A stretch of 49,133 nucleotides of DNA. Origin: Trachipleistophora hominis (lineage: Eukaryota; Microsporidia; Pleistophoridae). Positions 21,338-30,207 of the stretch are shown here, piece after piece. Positions within the stretch are counted from its first letter, which is position 1; each line of letters starts with the position of its first letter. A program made the position numbers and the translations under genes. Under the pieces are notes generated by a model. It had not been told where the DNA came from. It saw only the letters and a program-made list of their open reading frames with translations, and made no database searches. Location: contig JH994066.1 of assembly GCA_000316135.1 (NCBI GenBank), forward strand, positions 3,276-52,408, read 5' to 3'.

Positions 21338-22030
21338 TCACAGGTACCGCCCAAGATCTTCGATTGGCTTTACGTGCTCGCCAAGCTTAAGAATGTAGCC
21401 CTCCAAATTTTCTCTTTTCATTTCGCCATCCTGACCATGCGCATTTCTCATCGCACTCATCGCCAGATCAAGCATGTCCTCGTTGCTAACGTTCCTATTC
21501 TCCTCAAAATACTTCTCGAGAACAGTCCTGCAGCTCTGCGCCCTATTACCGATAGCAACGGCCTTCGCAGAACGTATCGTTCCAGTAGGCATCCACTCCA
21601 CAACCTTAATCTTCCCACGATACTCCACGCCCAAGATCCCCCCACACCCATACAGTCTATCACTGCTGATCAATGTCCTAGCGCTAGCACTCACACTAAT
21701 CTCGTTGAACGCTCTCATAGGATCAATCGCCGTATTCTTCCACACGTTCTGCGTGCTCATCTCGTCCAGAATGTACCTGATCAGTTCTAGCCCGTCGTTC
21801 GTTATACCTGAGAATGTGAAGAAAAGGTTCTTGCGTACGAACACTTTTCGCATGGCGTGCTGCAGTTTGCTGGTGCTGTGATGGTGGCATAGAAGGATGG
21901 ATTGCTTGTGGTTTGTTATGCATAGTGCAGTGCTGCCTAGTGAGATTGATTGCTGGACGTGGGAGAGTGCGCTTACTTTGCCGTCTGGTGCATAGATGGA
22001 TACGCCTGCGTATTCTGTGTATGTGCTCAT
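21338..22030 (-). CDS. 20S proteasome alpha subunit, closest to alpha-6 (PSMA1/Pre5)
   Basis: 230 aa, the normal length for an alpha subunit, a structural ring subunit of the 20S core in cytosol and nucleus. The region VSIYAPDGKV...VQQSISLGSTALCI (about 10-38) replaces the usual FSPEGRL-QVEYA-EAI signature in divergent form. Residues 154-175 (AKAVAIGNRAQSCRTVLEKY) match the A-IG-RSQSARTYLE segment that distinguishes alpha-6 from its paralogues. Start is ATG at 22030 with CCCC four nt upstream. The coding strand is C-rich in the 5' quarter and G-rich in the remainder. Family membership is very likely; the alpha-6 assignment rests mainly on the IGNRAQSCRT block. Confidence 0.9.
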   Translation of the reverse strand: MSTYTEYAGVSIYAPDGKVSALSHVQQSISLGSTALCITNHKQSILLCHHHSTSKLQHAMRKVFVRKNLFFTFSGITNDGLELIRYILDEMSTQNVWKNTAIDPMRAFNEISVSASARTLISSDRLYGCGGILGVEYRGKIKVVEWMPTGTIRSAKAVAIGNRAQSCRTVLEKYFEENRNVSNEDMLDLAMSAMRNAHGQDGEMKRENLEGYILKLGEHVKPIEDLGRYL

Positions 22031-22033
22031 GAA

Positions 22034-22037
22034 GGGG
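22034..22037 (-). promoter_or_regulatory. CCCC motif before the proteasome alpha gene
   Basis: GGGG on the plus strand, CCCC on the gene strand (GACCCCTTCATG), 4-7 nt before the ATG in a region otherwise poor in C runs. Confidence 0.45.
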
Positions 22038-22891
22038 TCTGAATTGAAGGTTTAAATATTTTATTGTGAAACGAAGGGTATCAGACGTGAAACTGCGATG
22101 AAACACGGGTAGTAGTAGATTTAGGGAGATTGATAGGTAGTTAGGGTAGGTGATTCGTAAGTAGTACATGATGTAGTACAGTGGTATAAGATGTAGTACA
22201 GTAGTATAAGATGTATGTTTGTGCATAGTAATATTATAATTAACAACCACCATAAACAGATACTTCATATCAATGATCCTAAATCTGTAACCCTCCTACA
22301 TCTATGCATAGAAGGCGTATCATTCCTAATCAGCCATCATAATTAAGTACGTGTTAAACGTAAAGTTAAAACGTTCTAATTATGTTGCTATAAGTAATGC
22401 ATTAACCATTGCTTATACGTCATGGTTAAGGAATGTTTACATTTTAATAATATTTTGTATGCATAAAGAATTAAGAATTTAATTGATGAATTTATGAGTA
22501 GAAGAGAATGAGCAGTATGTATTACGTATTAGTAGAGAATAGATAGTAGTAGTAAGGAATAGATGGTAGTAGGGAATAGATGGTAATAAGGAATAAATGG
22601 TAATAAGGGGTAGTGTGAATTGATAAGAACTAGTAATGAACAGCAGCAATTACTACACTACAAACAATAACAATTAATTATTAACAATTACTAACAATAA
22701 TAATTAATTATTAACCCTCTAACCCTAACAATAATCATCAATACAATTAATTATTAATCATCAACCTCATAACAACACATAATTAATTAATCATCAATAT
22801 AATAATTACTAACCCTCTAACCCTAACAATAATCCTCAATACATAATTATTAACAAGAACAAGAAAAACTCTTTTATTCTATTACACGTAA
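22038..22891. other. Intergenic region with G-biased then C-biased low-complexity blocks
   Basis: No gene seen. Plus strand 22490-22625 is A/G/T-rich with GATGGTAATAAGG-type words. From about 22640 it becomes A/C/T-rich with AATTAATTATT and two copies of a CTCTAACCCTAACAATAATC segment (about 22715 and 22812). Confidence 0.6.
22709..22848 (+). repeat. Direct repeat containing CTAACCCTAAC telomere-like words
   Basis: The segment AACCCTCTAACCCTAACAAT followed by AATC.TCAATAC appears twice about 97 bp apart. CTAACCCTAA resembles TTAGGG-type telomere repeats, but only two units are present and the flanks are low complexity, so it may be chance. Confidence 0.5.
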
Positions 22892-23269
22892 TCACCGTAA
22901 TACAAAGTTAACGTGCTCATTCACAAGCTCAACCCCATCAACAAAACTCTCCAAACTCTCACCATACAGCCGTATAACATCATCAGTATAATCAACCTTA
23001 AACTCCTCCTTCTTCAACTCCTTAGCCTCCTCAAACACCCTCCTCGTCAAGTTGCTCAGCCTGTCACTCTCCGCCACGTATATAGAGTTGTAGTTGTGAG
23101 CGTTCATCACAGTCTTAAAGATTGCAAGTATGTCGTTCTCTAGGGCCTTTATGTTGGTGTAGTGGCTTAGTTTCTTTGTTATGGTTGTTAAGTTGTTTGT
23201 TGAGGGATATTCTGTGAATAGGTTGAATGTATCGTGTTTTGATATTAGTTCCATTATTCTGTACAGCAT
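22892..23269 (-). CDS. Minimal bromodomain protein
   Basis: 125 aa, almost entirely one bromodomain, the four-helix module that binds acetyl-lysine on histones. Visible features: HDTFNLFTEYPS at the helix Z end and ZA loop (about 12-23), ITKKLSHYTNIKALENDILAI (30-50) with the usual Tyr and Asp, and VMNAHNYNS (54-62), where the Asn of YN (N61) is the canonical acetyl-lysine anchor. The protein ends about 45 residues later in an acidic helix, with no other domain. Start chosen at ATG 23269, preceded by CCCC at -14 to -17; a second in-frame ATG five codons on is possible. The coding strand flips from C-rich to G-rich inside the gene. Confidence 0.75.
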   Translation of the reverse strand: MLYRIMELISKHDTFNLFTEYPSTNNLTTITKKLSHYTNIKALENDILAIFKTVMNAHNYNSIYVAESDRLSNLTRRVFEEAKELKKEEFKVDYTDDVIRLYGESLESFVDGVELVNEHVNFVLR

Positions 23270-23282
23270 TGCTTTATTGTGA

Positions 23283-23286
23283 GGGG
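23283..23286 (-). promoter_or_regulatory. CCCC motif before the bromodomain gene
   Basis: GGGG on the plus strand, 14-17 nt upstream of the ATG on the gene strand. The flanking 120 nt contain no C on the plus strand at all, so several C-runs exist on the gene strand and this one is chosen by position. Confidence 0.35.
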
Positions 23287-24106
23287 TAAGAGAATTATTT
23301 AATTTTAATGGGTGATATTGTAGGGGGGTGTTAATGGTTAGTGATATTAATGGTGGGTGTTAATAGAGAGGATGTTAATAATTGTGGGTGATGTTAATGG
23401 TGGGTGATATTAATGTGATGGAGGTGTTTATAATAATGTTAATGTAATCATTATAATCATGTTTATAATAATCTTTATAATCATGTTTATAGTATAATGT
23501 TTATAATAATTTTTATAATAAAACGTTTATAATAATCTTTATAATGTTAATAGAGAGATTCTTCATAATAATGTTAATGTAATGTAATTATAATTTTATT
23601 ATTATAAACTCTTCATTATAACAACCATAACAACATTGAATAACAGAATGAAGGATTAGCATAAGAATTATTTAATTGTTAAGAAATGCTTTATTAAGTG
23701 TTATAATGAAGAGTTTATGATTCTAATAGAGTATTATTGAGAATAGAACGGTTATTGTAAGTATTTACGTTTAGTATAGGATAGAACATTTTATTATCAA
23801 TTATTGTTAATGGAGGGTTCTTTACTTGTTATGTAATACTTTTACTACATTGTACTATAGAATGGTATTTAACACGTTGCATTGTATTGGTGTAGAACGT
23901 ATTTAATACGTTAACTATGAATGTATTGCATTGTAAGTTATTTTAATGTTTCTTTTCTATTAAAAGTATTTTTATTTATTATTGTTATGCATAATAAGGA
24001 AAGGATTATTTCTTACTTGGAATAAGAACGTTTTAGTTAATGAATAAGAGAGCCGTTTTCTATCTTAAGCATAGAAACAGTGCATTGATAAGATTATACT
24101 ATGCAT
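23287..24106. other. AT-rich intergenic region with TTTATAATAAT repeats
   Basis: No gene seen. 23281-23420 is G-rich and essentially lacks C on the plus strand. 23420-23640 is a low-complexity TTTATAATAATC/TTTATAATCATG array. The remainder is AT-rich. Confidence 0.6.
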
Positions 24107-24418
24107 AATGAAACAATAATACGCATGAATAAAATTATGCATTGATAAAATTATACTATGCATGGGAATATTACATGCATAAATAAAACAATATTACATG
24201 CATGAATAAAAATAATACGCATGAATGAAGATAATACGCATGAATAAAAATAATACGCATAGATAAAACAAAATAATACGCATAAATAGAACAATATTAC
24301 ATGCATGAATAAAAATAATACGCATAGATAAAACAAAATAATACGCATAAATAGAACAATATTACATGCATGAATAAAAATAATACGCATGAATAAAAAT
24401 AATACGCATGAATAAAAG
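24107..24418 (+). repeat. ATGCATGAATAAAAATAATACGC minisatellite downstream of the Myb gene
   Basis: About fifteen units of 17-24 bp built from ACGCATGAATAAAAATAAT and ACGCATAGATAAAACAAAAT variants, plus ATTACATGCATG spacers. A roughly 65-bp higher-order unit is duplicated around 24237-24365. It ends about 55 bp before the Myb stop. An apparent hydrophobic frame on the minus strand is only the repeat translated. Confidence 0.9.
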
Positions 24419-24474
24419 CTCTACGGTTATAAACGAGTTTAATTACAAATCAGCCCTACAATCACAGACCGCCG

Positions 24475-27258
24475 CTACTTTAAATTAACGTTCAGCTCAT
24501 CATTCTTCTTAAAAGACAGCAGAATTTCGCACGCCTTCTCATCATCCTTCTCATCGCCTTCTCTGTCCGTATCTACGCTATGCGTACGCCTAGTCAAATG
24601 CTCAGCAGCAGAGGCCTGCCGTACCGTACGAGCGTACCGTTCTACGTGCTCATTACGTACAACGCTCGTATTATGCGCACGTTCATGCGGCAATACAACA
24701 CCATCAGAATGATGCGTACGATCGGAGAATGAAAATGGAGTGCTGGTCATCGTGTTGGAGAGTGTGCGTGGTTGTTCGTCCGTTGTTCTCATGCGTGTTG
24801 ATGCCATTGCTGTGCTTATCTCCTCTTCTGTTCTTCTTTGGGGTGATGATTTGTTGTGGTCGGGTTGTCCTTGGGGTGCCCCTTTGGAATGACGGGCATA
24901 AACGTTTTCTGCTCGTTTGTTTTTTAGGTCCCTGCTATCAGGAAGACTTACATTCCTGTCTCTTGTTCTTATTTCNNNNNNNNNNNNNNNNNCATCTGCA
25001 CGTCTTGTCCTTATTTCTTCACTCTTATTCACTTCATGCGCATAAACAGCATCTGCACGTCTTGTCCTTATTTCTTCATGCGCATAAACAGTATCTGCAC
25101 GTCTTGTTCTTAATTCTTCACTCTTATTTAATTCATTCGCATAAACAGTATCTGCACGCCTTGTTCTTATTTCTTTATCTCCAACTTCATGCGCATAAGC
25201 AGCATCTTCATGTATTCCTTCTCCATGTCTAACATCACAATCAGCAGTCCCTTCCAGCCTCTCATTCTCCAATCCTCCATTCCTTCCATCATCGCCCACC
25301 TCATCCCCATAGCTCCTACTCCTGCCCTTCCCCCCAACAGTAGCAGCCACCAACCTATCCAGCCCATTCATCTCATTACACACACTCATGGCCCGTCTCT
25401 TAAGCATCCTCTTCTGCACCTTACTGTTCCAATAATTCTTAATAGCATTGTCAGTCCTACCAGGCAAATACTTCGCAATTTCACTCCATCGATTGCCGAA
25501 CCGCGCATGCAACGAGCATATGAGACGGTCCTCATCCGTGCTGAACGGCGCCTTATTAATGGCAGGATGCAAATGATTGTGCCAGCGCTCTCTGCACTGC
25601 TTACCAATACGAGTCTTCATCAGCTTGGCAATCAACGACCAATTCTTAGGCTTATGAATGTTAACGAGTGATATGAGACGGCGATCTTCTTCCTTGGACC
25701 ACGGCCCTTTGATTATCTCCGATTTCTTGCCGCTCAGCTTTGATTTGTAGAAGTCTTTGTAGTATAGGTGGCCTGTTTGGAAGGAGTTGGGCAGTGGAAT
25801 GTCTGGATTGGTGGTCATTGCTGTTACACGTGTTATGCTGCTCTCGCTGGCGTTGGTACGTCCTTTTGTGCTGTTTATTGCTGCGTACGTGTTGCTGTGG
25901 TTAAGGCCCCTGTAATGATCGAGCCGGAAATCAAAGTGCGCTTTGCGCGGGTCCTCCAGTTCAAGCATGCTCAGCGTGCGCCTGTCTGCCGCATTGTTTA
26001 TGGGAACACTTGCCGCATTGTTTATGGAAACACTTGTCGCGTCGTTTATGCGAAAATCTCTGCTGTTAAAATCAATCATGCGCTCTTTATGCGCATGTGT
26101 ACGTTGTGAGGGCAGTTCATCTGTACGGGTGTTACTCTCCGGGGTGCTGTGGTATTTGAGCTGTTGGTTGCCGTTCAGTTGAGGAGAGCTGTGCTTTATG
26201 AATGCGTTCTTTCTATGCCTTTGGGCATAATCATCGTTTCTGTTAGAGCCGGGCATTTTATCATCGTAGTGGTGAGTGTTATCCTCTGATACGTGCTCTT
26301 TAGACCTGCTCAGCTTGTGATCGTTGGTTTTATATTCTGATACGTGCCCTTTATACTTACTAGGCCTTTCAATATTGCCCTGTCCTACCTCACTGGTCCT
26401 GCTTTGTCCTACCTCGCTGGTCCTGTCAGGCCTTACCTCACTGGTCCTGCCAGACAATACCTCACTGATCCTGTCAGGCCTTACCTCACTGGTCCTGCTA
26501 AGTACGTCATCGTTATAATCATGCCCATCACTATGAACACTCCTCCTCTGATAGCCTCTACTCTCCTTCCTGTCCCCGTAACATTCATCCCAGTCCTCGC
26601 TGTACTCGTCGCTGTGCGCAACACGTTCCGCCCTTTCTCTGCAGGGCTGCTCGTTCTTTCGCCTGTCACGGCCGGGCAATCGGTGCCCGTCATCCTGATC
26701 GGCCGTTCCTCTGCTGTCCCTTCCATTGCTATCAATGCCCCTCCCCATTTTCTGGGCATCCCTATCATCAGGCACAGCCCTGAGCACACTATCATCAGCA
26801 CAGCGCGCATCGTCCTCATTCCCCCCATCAAGCACACACTCGTCCACCACGGACCTACTCCTTGCCCGGTGCATCCTCGGCTTTATCCTTCTATTTATGG
26901 CATGCCCATCCACACCCTCACGCTCCGCATTATCACCACGCGTACCATCCTTAATATTCACATACTCACCATACACGTTCTTATGCCCCCTTGACGATCC
27001 GCCATCATCATCCCCACACCGCTTGCGATTATGTTTAGCATCGACGGCCGCATTTCTATTGTTGTTCATCCGGGGCTTGAGGACCATTTTTTTATTTTTT
27101 AAGTAAATTTGATATTTCGTATTTGCAGTGCTTCCAGCCAAATAATTGCACATTCTAACGTGATTATTGTGTTTAGCATTTTGTTGTGCAGGTCCGCCAT
27201 TTATTATTACATTTCCTTTTTTTATAGTGTCATTTTGATAGCTTTGATTGATTGACAT
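24475..27258 (-). CDS. Large two-repeat Myb DNA-binding protein with low-complexity tails
   Basis: About 927 aa. Residues 518-622 are two Myb repeats: [15 protein letters not shown]...W...[11 protein letters not shown], then [15 protein letters not shown]...[25 protein letters not shown]. Three regularly spaced aromatic residues per repeat are visible, with the typical recognition helices, so it should bind DNA as an R2R3/Cdc5-like nuclear factor. Everything else is Arg/Asp/Glu/Ser/His-rich low complexity. Residues about 253-300 contain [12 protein letters not shown] repeats and about 699-770 contain [18 protein letters not shown] repeats. A 17-base run of N lies in the latter (24976-24992), so true length is uncertain, although the frame is open on both sides. 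The ATG at 27258 has no obvious C-run before it. The short [10 protein letters not shown] start looks natural. Confidence 0.85.
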   Translation of the reverse strand: MSINQSYQNDTIKKGNVIINGGPAQQNAKHNNHVRMCNYLAGSTANTKYQIYLKNKKMVLKPRMNNNRNAAVDAKHNRKRCGDDDGGSSRGHKNVYGEYVNIKDGTRGDNAEREGVDGHAINRRIKPRMHRARSRSVVDECVLDGGNEDDARCADDSVLRAVPDDRDAQKMGRGIDSNGRDSRGTADQDDGHRLPGRDRRKNEQPCRERAERVAHSDEYSEDWDECYGDRKESRGYQRRSVHSDGHDYNDDVLSRTSEVRPDRISEVLSGRTSEVRPDRTSEVGQSRTSEVGQGNIERPSKYKGHVSEYKTNDHKLSRSKEHVSEDNTHHYDDKMPGSNRNDDYAQRHRKNAFIKHSSPQLNGNQQLKYHSTPESNTRTDELPSQRTHAHKERMIDFNSRDFRINDATSVSINNAASVPINNAADRRTLSMLELEDPRKAHFDFRLDHYRGLNHSNTYAAINSTKGRTNASESSITRVTAMTTNPDIPLPNSFQTGHLYYKDFYKSKLSGKKSEIIKGPWSKEEDRRLISLVNIHKPKNWSLIAKLMKTRIGKQCRERWHNHLHPAINKAPFSTDEDRLICSLHARFGNRWSEIAKYLPGRTDNAIKNYWNSKVQKRMLKRRAMSVCNEMNGLDRLVAATVGGKGRSRSYGDEVGDDGRNGGLENERLEGTADCDVRHGEGIHEDAAYAHEVGDKEIRTRRADTVYANELNKSEELRTRRADTVYAHEEIRTRRADAVYAHEVNKSEEIRTRRADXXXXXXEIRTRDRNVSLPDSRDLKNKRAENVYARHSKGAPQGQPDHNKSSPQRRTEEEISTAMASTRMRTTDEQPRTLSNTMTSTPFSFSDRTHHSDGVVLPHERAHNTSVVRNEHVERYARTVRQASAAEHLTRRTHSVDTDREGDEKDDEKACEILLSFKKNDELNVNLK
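24960..25165 (-). repeat. Tandem repeat in the Myb protein C-terminus, with embedded gap
   Basis: Units of 42 and 54 bp encode [14 protein letters not shown] with or without an inserted NKSE segment. Four or five units are visible and the N run at 24976-24992 falls inside the array, which probably explains the assembly break. Confidence 0.85.
24976..24992. other. Assembly gap of 17 N
   Basis: Run of N inside the Myb protein repeat array. True size is unknown. Confidence 0.95.
26375..26505 (-). repeat. RTSEV tandem repeat in the Myb protein N-terminal part
   Basis: Four or five units of 24-30 bp on the minus strand encode (D/G/S)RTSEV(R/L/G)-type peptides. The plus strand repeats TACCTC.CTGGTCCTG. 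Confidence 0.85.
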
Positions 27259-27750
27259 TGTTTTAAAAAAGTAAAAATTAATGAAGGATTGCTCAATTGT
27301 GTATAATTGATAAATTAGTGAATGTTATTGTTATGGTAGTTAATAATGATGTTAATATGTGTTTATTGGGAAACATACGGAAATAGGTGATTGATTGCAG
27401 GTGATACGGATGATTTGGAATGGGTTAAGGGAATGGTGGTTGATAAGAGGGGATAGAACGGGGGTAGGATTGGGAGAATGGGGTTAGAATATTAGGAGGG
27501 TAGGGTTGAGATATTGGGAGAATGGGGTAGGATATTAGGAGGGTAGGATTTGGGGGTAAGATTAGAAAATGGGGTTAGAGGGTTAGGAGTAGAATGGGAG
27601 GAGACTAGGGGTTAGTGGGTTAGGAGTAGAATGGGCAGAGACTAGGGGTTAGTGGGTTAGGAATAGAATGGGAAGAGAATAGAATGGAGGAGAGAATGAA
27701 GTAAAGATCGATTAGTAATGAAAGAGGAATGAGTAATTGCAACAATATAA
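27259..27750. other. G-rich upstream region of the Myb gene with tandem repeats and a G-quadruplex candidate
   Basis: Plus strand is strongly G-rich and C-poor. It has a roughly 45-bp duplication containing ATTGGGAGAATGGGGTAGGA (27470-27560) and a 37-bp tandem repeat at 27580-27680. At 27449-27483 four G tracts (4, 5, 3 and 4 G) are separated by 7, 7 and 5 nt, which fits the usual G-quadruplex pattern. Confidence 0.65.
27580..27680 (+). repeat. 37-bp tandem repeat
   Basis: Units start at 27580, 27617 and 27654 with GGGTTAGGAGTAGAATGGG followed by AGAGACTAGGGGTTAGT. The third is partial. Confidence 0.85.
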
Positions 27751-29362
27751 CCTACAACAACATAACCTACTATTATTATAACCTACAACAACATAACCTA
27801 CAACTATTAATAATGTTAAAACTACTTAATTACACCAATTACTCTGCAATACTTCGAGATTAAAGGCTAATTGCAATCAAATGATTGCAAAATGGTAATT
27901 TCTAAATTAATTAATTAATTTAATGAAATGTAAATAAAGTGTAAATTATAGTGAATAAAGGGTAAATACACGATATAGCACTCTAACCACACACGCACAC
28001 CAACCTTCCAACACTTTTACACGCCAATAGCATATCAAATTATATCCATCAATACGTTCTGTTATTGTTTATTTCATTAATCACCGATAGATTAAACTTC
28101 GTTATTTATGACGTTCTCATAAATCATTTTGATGGCACTTGCATGGCTTGGTTGATAAATTGTGCTTGATTTATCATTTTGATTGGAACGTAATAAATGG
28201 AAAATATTTTTGGATTGGACTGGGATGACGTGTACGTGCTAAGTGTGTGAATGGTGATGTAATGTTGATTTTTATGTTAAGTTTGTGTGTGGATGGACTA
28301 TGTGTTAGTGTTTATTGTGATTGGTTGCTTTGGAATTGAAGAGTTTGTTGGCAATTGATTTTAATTAATTAAAGCTTAATTATATAACGTAATGGTTTGA
28401 TTAAATGTATCGTAATATGTAAATGGTATGATTGGTGTATTTGGATTATAAATACGTATTTGTAGATTATACGCTGAGGTAAGACATTTTGGTGGTTGTA
28501 CGTTGTTCTATTGAGCTGTTGTTCTGAGAGTGTGTTAAAACTACGTATCTAATGGTTGTACGTCTTGTTACTCATTAAGAATATGCTACCATTTAAAATG
28601 AAAGCCGGGCTAAGAAAAATAAAGTAAGCTGTTCTATTCGTAAGACTAAGGCATAGTTCCAATCAATCACAGTACAGTATCGTAATGTAATATAACATGT
28701 TAACAATAAATAAAAAGTTTTTACAAAGAAAAACGTTCCATCATACATATTTTTAATTCTTAACACTGTTTACATCACAACAAAATGGTATCTTATTCTA
28801 ATAATGACCGTATTATCTATCAATATATGGCACGTGTACGTAATATTATAACGTATTAACATGTAATAACGTGTTATATTTCGATTAATAAAATTTAGTA
28901 AAATTTTTATTAGTGTTGGATTAAATTGCTACAAAGGAATATTAAGGAGTGTTTGGTATGGCAGTTGGTAATTATTTAAGTTACAGTGCTGTACTGCACA
29001 GTATACGTACTAACAGGCAGTATCAAACGATATATAAATATTAGTGCACGTATATTATACTTAATATGGTCTTTAAAAGCTAATTATGGGATATAAAGGA
29101 GGATAAATAACATATTGTATTTTCTGAGAGGATAGTTGCCGTAGAATGAAGTACTTAATAATTATATGGTGATTTACCGGGCATTTATGAGCTAAGGTGG
29201 TATTTAATATTATAAAAATTAACAATGGTTATTATTACTACTAGTAAATAACGATTTATACTGTGGAGTATGTATTTGTATTAATTTTGCAGTTTATTCT
29301 TTTAATTCGTTTTATAATCCATTCCTTTGATTTGTTTGTAGTTTCTTAATAATCTGTTCTTG

Positions 29363-29506
29363 CAGTTTCTTAATAATTCATTCCTGTAGTTCTTCTGTAA
29401 TCTATTCTTGCAGTTTCTTAATAATTCATTCCTGTAGTTCTTCTGTAATCTATTCTTGCAGCTTCTTAATAATTCATTCCTGTAGTTCTTCTGTAATCTA
29501 TTCGGG
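29363..29506 (+). repeat. 48-bp tandem repeat, three units
   Basis: Units at 29363, 29411 and 29459 begin CAGTTTCTTAATAATTCATT and continue CCTGTAGTTCTTCTGTAATC. The first two are identical over most of their length. Confidence 0.9.
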
Positions 29507-29949
29507 TAATTCTTTTACAAATCATTTGTAATTCATTTCAGAAATGTCAGATTTACACCAATACATAATTTACTTTGCAAAAAATGGTCGTTATTATTTA
29601 AATTTACTATCAAAAACTATCGTAGGAAAATTTAATCTTCTATTTGTACATTTAATAAATATCAGAATATGATTTAATTAATTTTTTTCCTGTTCAGACG
29701 TTATTCTTGTCAATAAACCATTTTCTAACAGCTTGTACTAGTTAAAACGTAAAAATAGACAACGTGCTTCTAGCAACGTACCATTTTATGAAAGGATGCC
29801 GGAATGTTTCAAAAAAAGAATTGCTAAAATGATCAAGACTTCTTATTTGGATACAAATACTAGCTGTTTTATTCCTGTTCGTCTAGTAAGGAGAGCACGA
29901 GATAATTGATAAATAAATTTTTATTGATGATGTTTGGTTATACGGAACG

Positions 29950-30207
29950 TTGTATTGGACGAGTGTGAGGTTTTCGTTTTGTTTTTTATCTGAAGCGTTC
30001 TTATTGTTCATCTCTCGCTATATACACTCGTCTGGTCTGCTGGGACTAATAATAGATTCACTGTCTTTTGAATTTAAAAGGAACCAATTATTATTAAAAT
30101 TGACCAATCAACTTTCAGATTATCTTCTTGATGTTATGACTAGCTGCGCTATTCCGGTTATGAAACGAAAGCTTACATTAGTTTGTTGTTATGATGATAT
30201 ATTTTAA
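29950..30207 (+). pseudogene. Relic ORF carrying the family-1 module near its C-terminus
   Basis: An open frame without ATG ends KLTNQLSDYLLDVMTSCAIP then VMKRK and 12 more residues before the stop. The first part is hydrophobic and Ser/Phe-rich. An ATG-ATG pair just upstream is in another frame and stops within 12 codons. It shows both halves of the module in one frame and is the best hint that the family was once protein-coding. Confidence 0.4.

Noticed and set aside
24151..24390. Hydrophobic 79-codon frame on the minus strand
   Set aside because: It is only the ATGCATGAATAAAAA minisatellite read in one frame; no gene-like start context.
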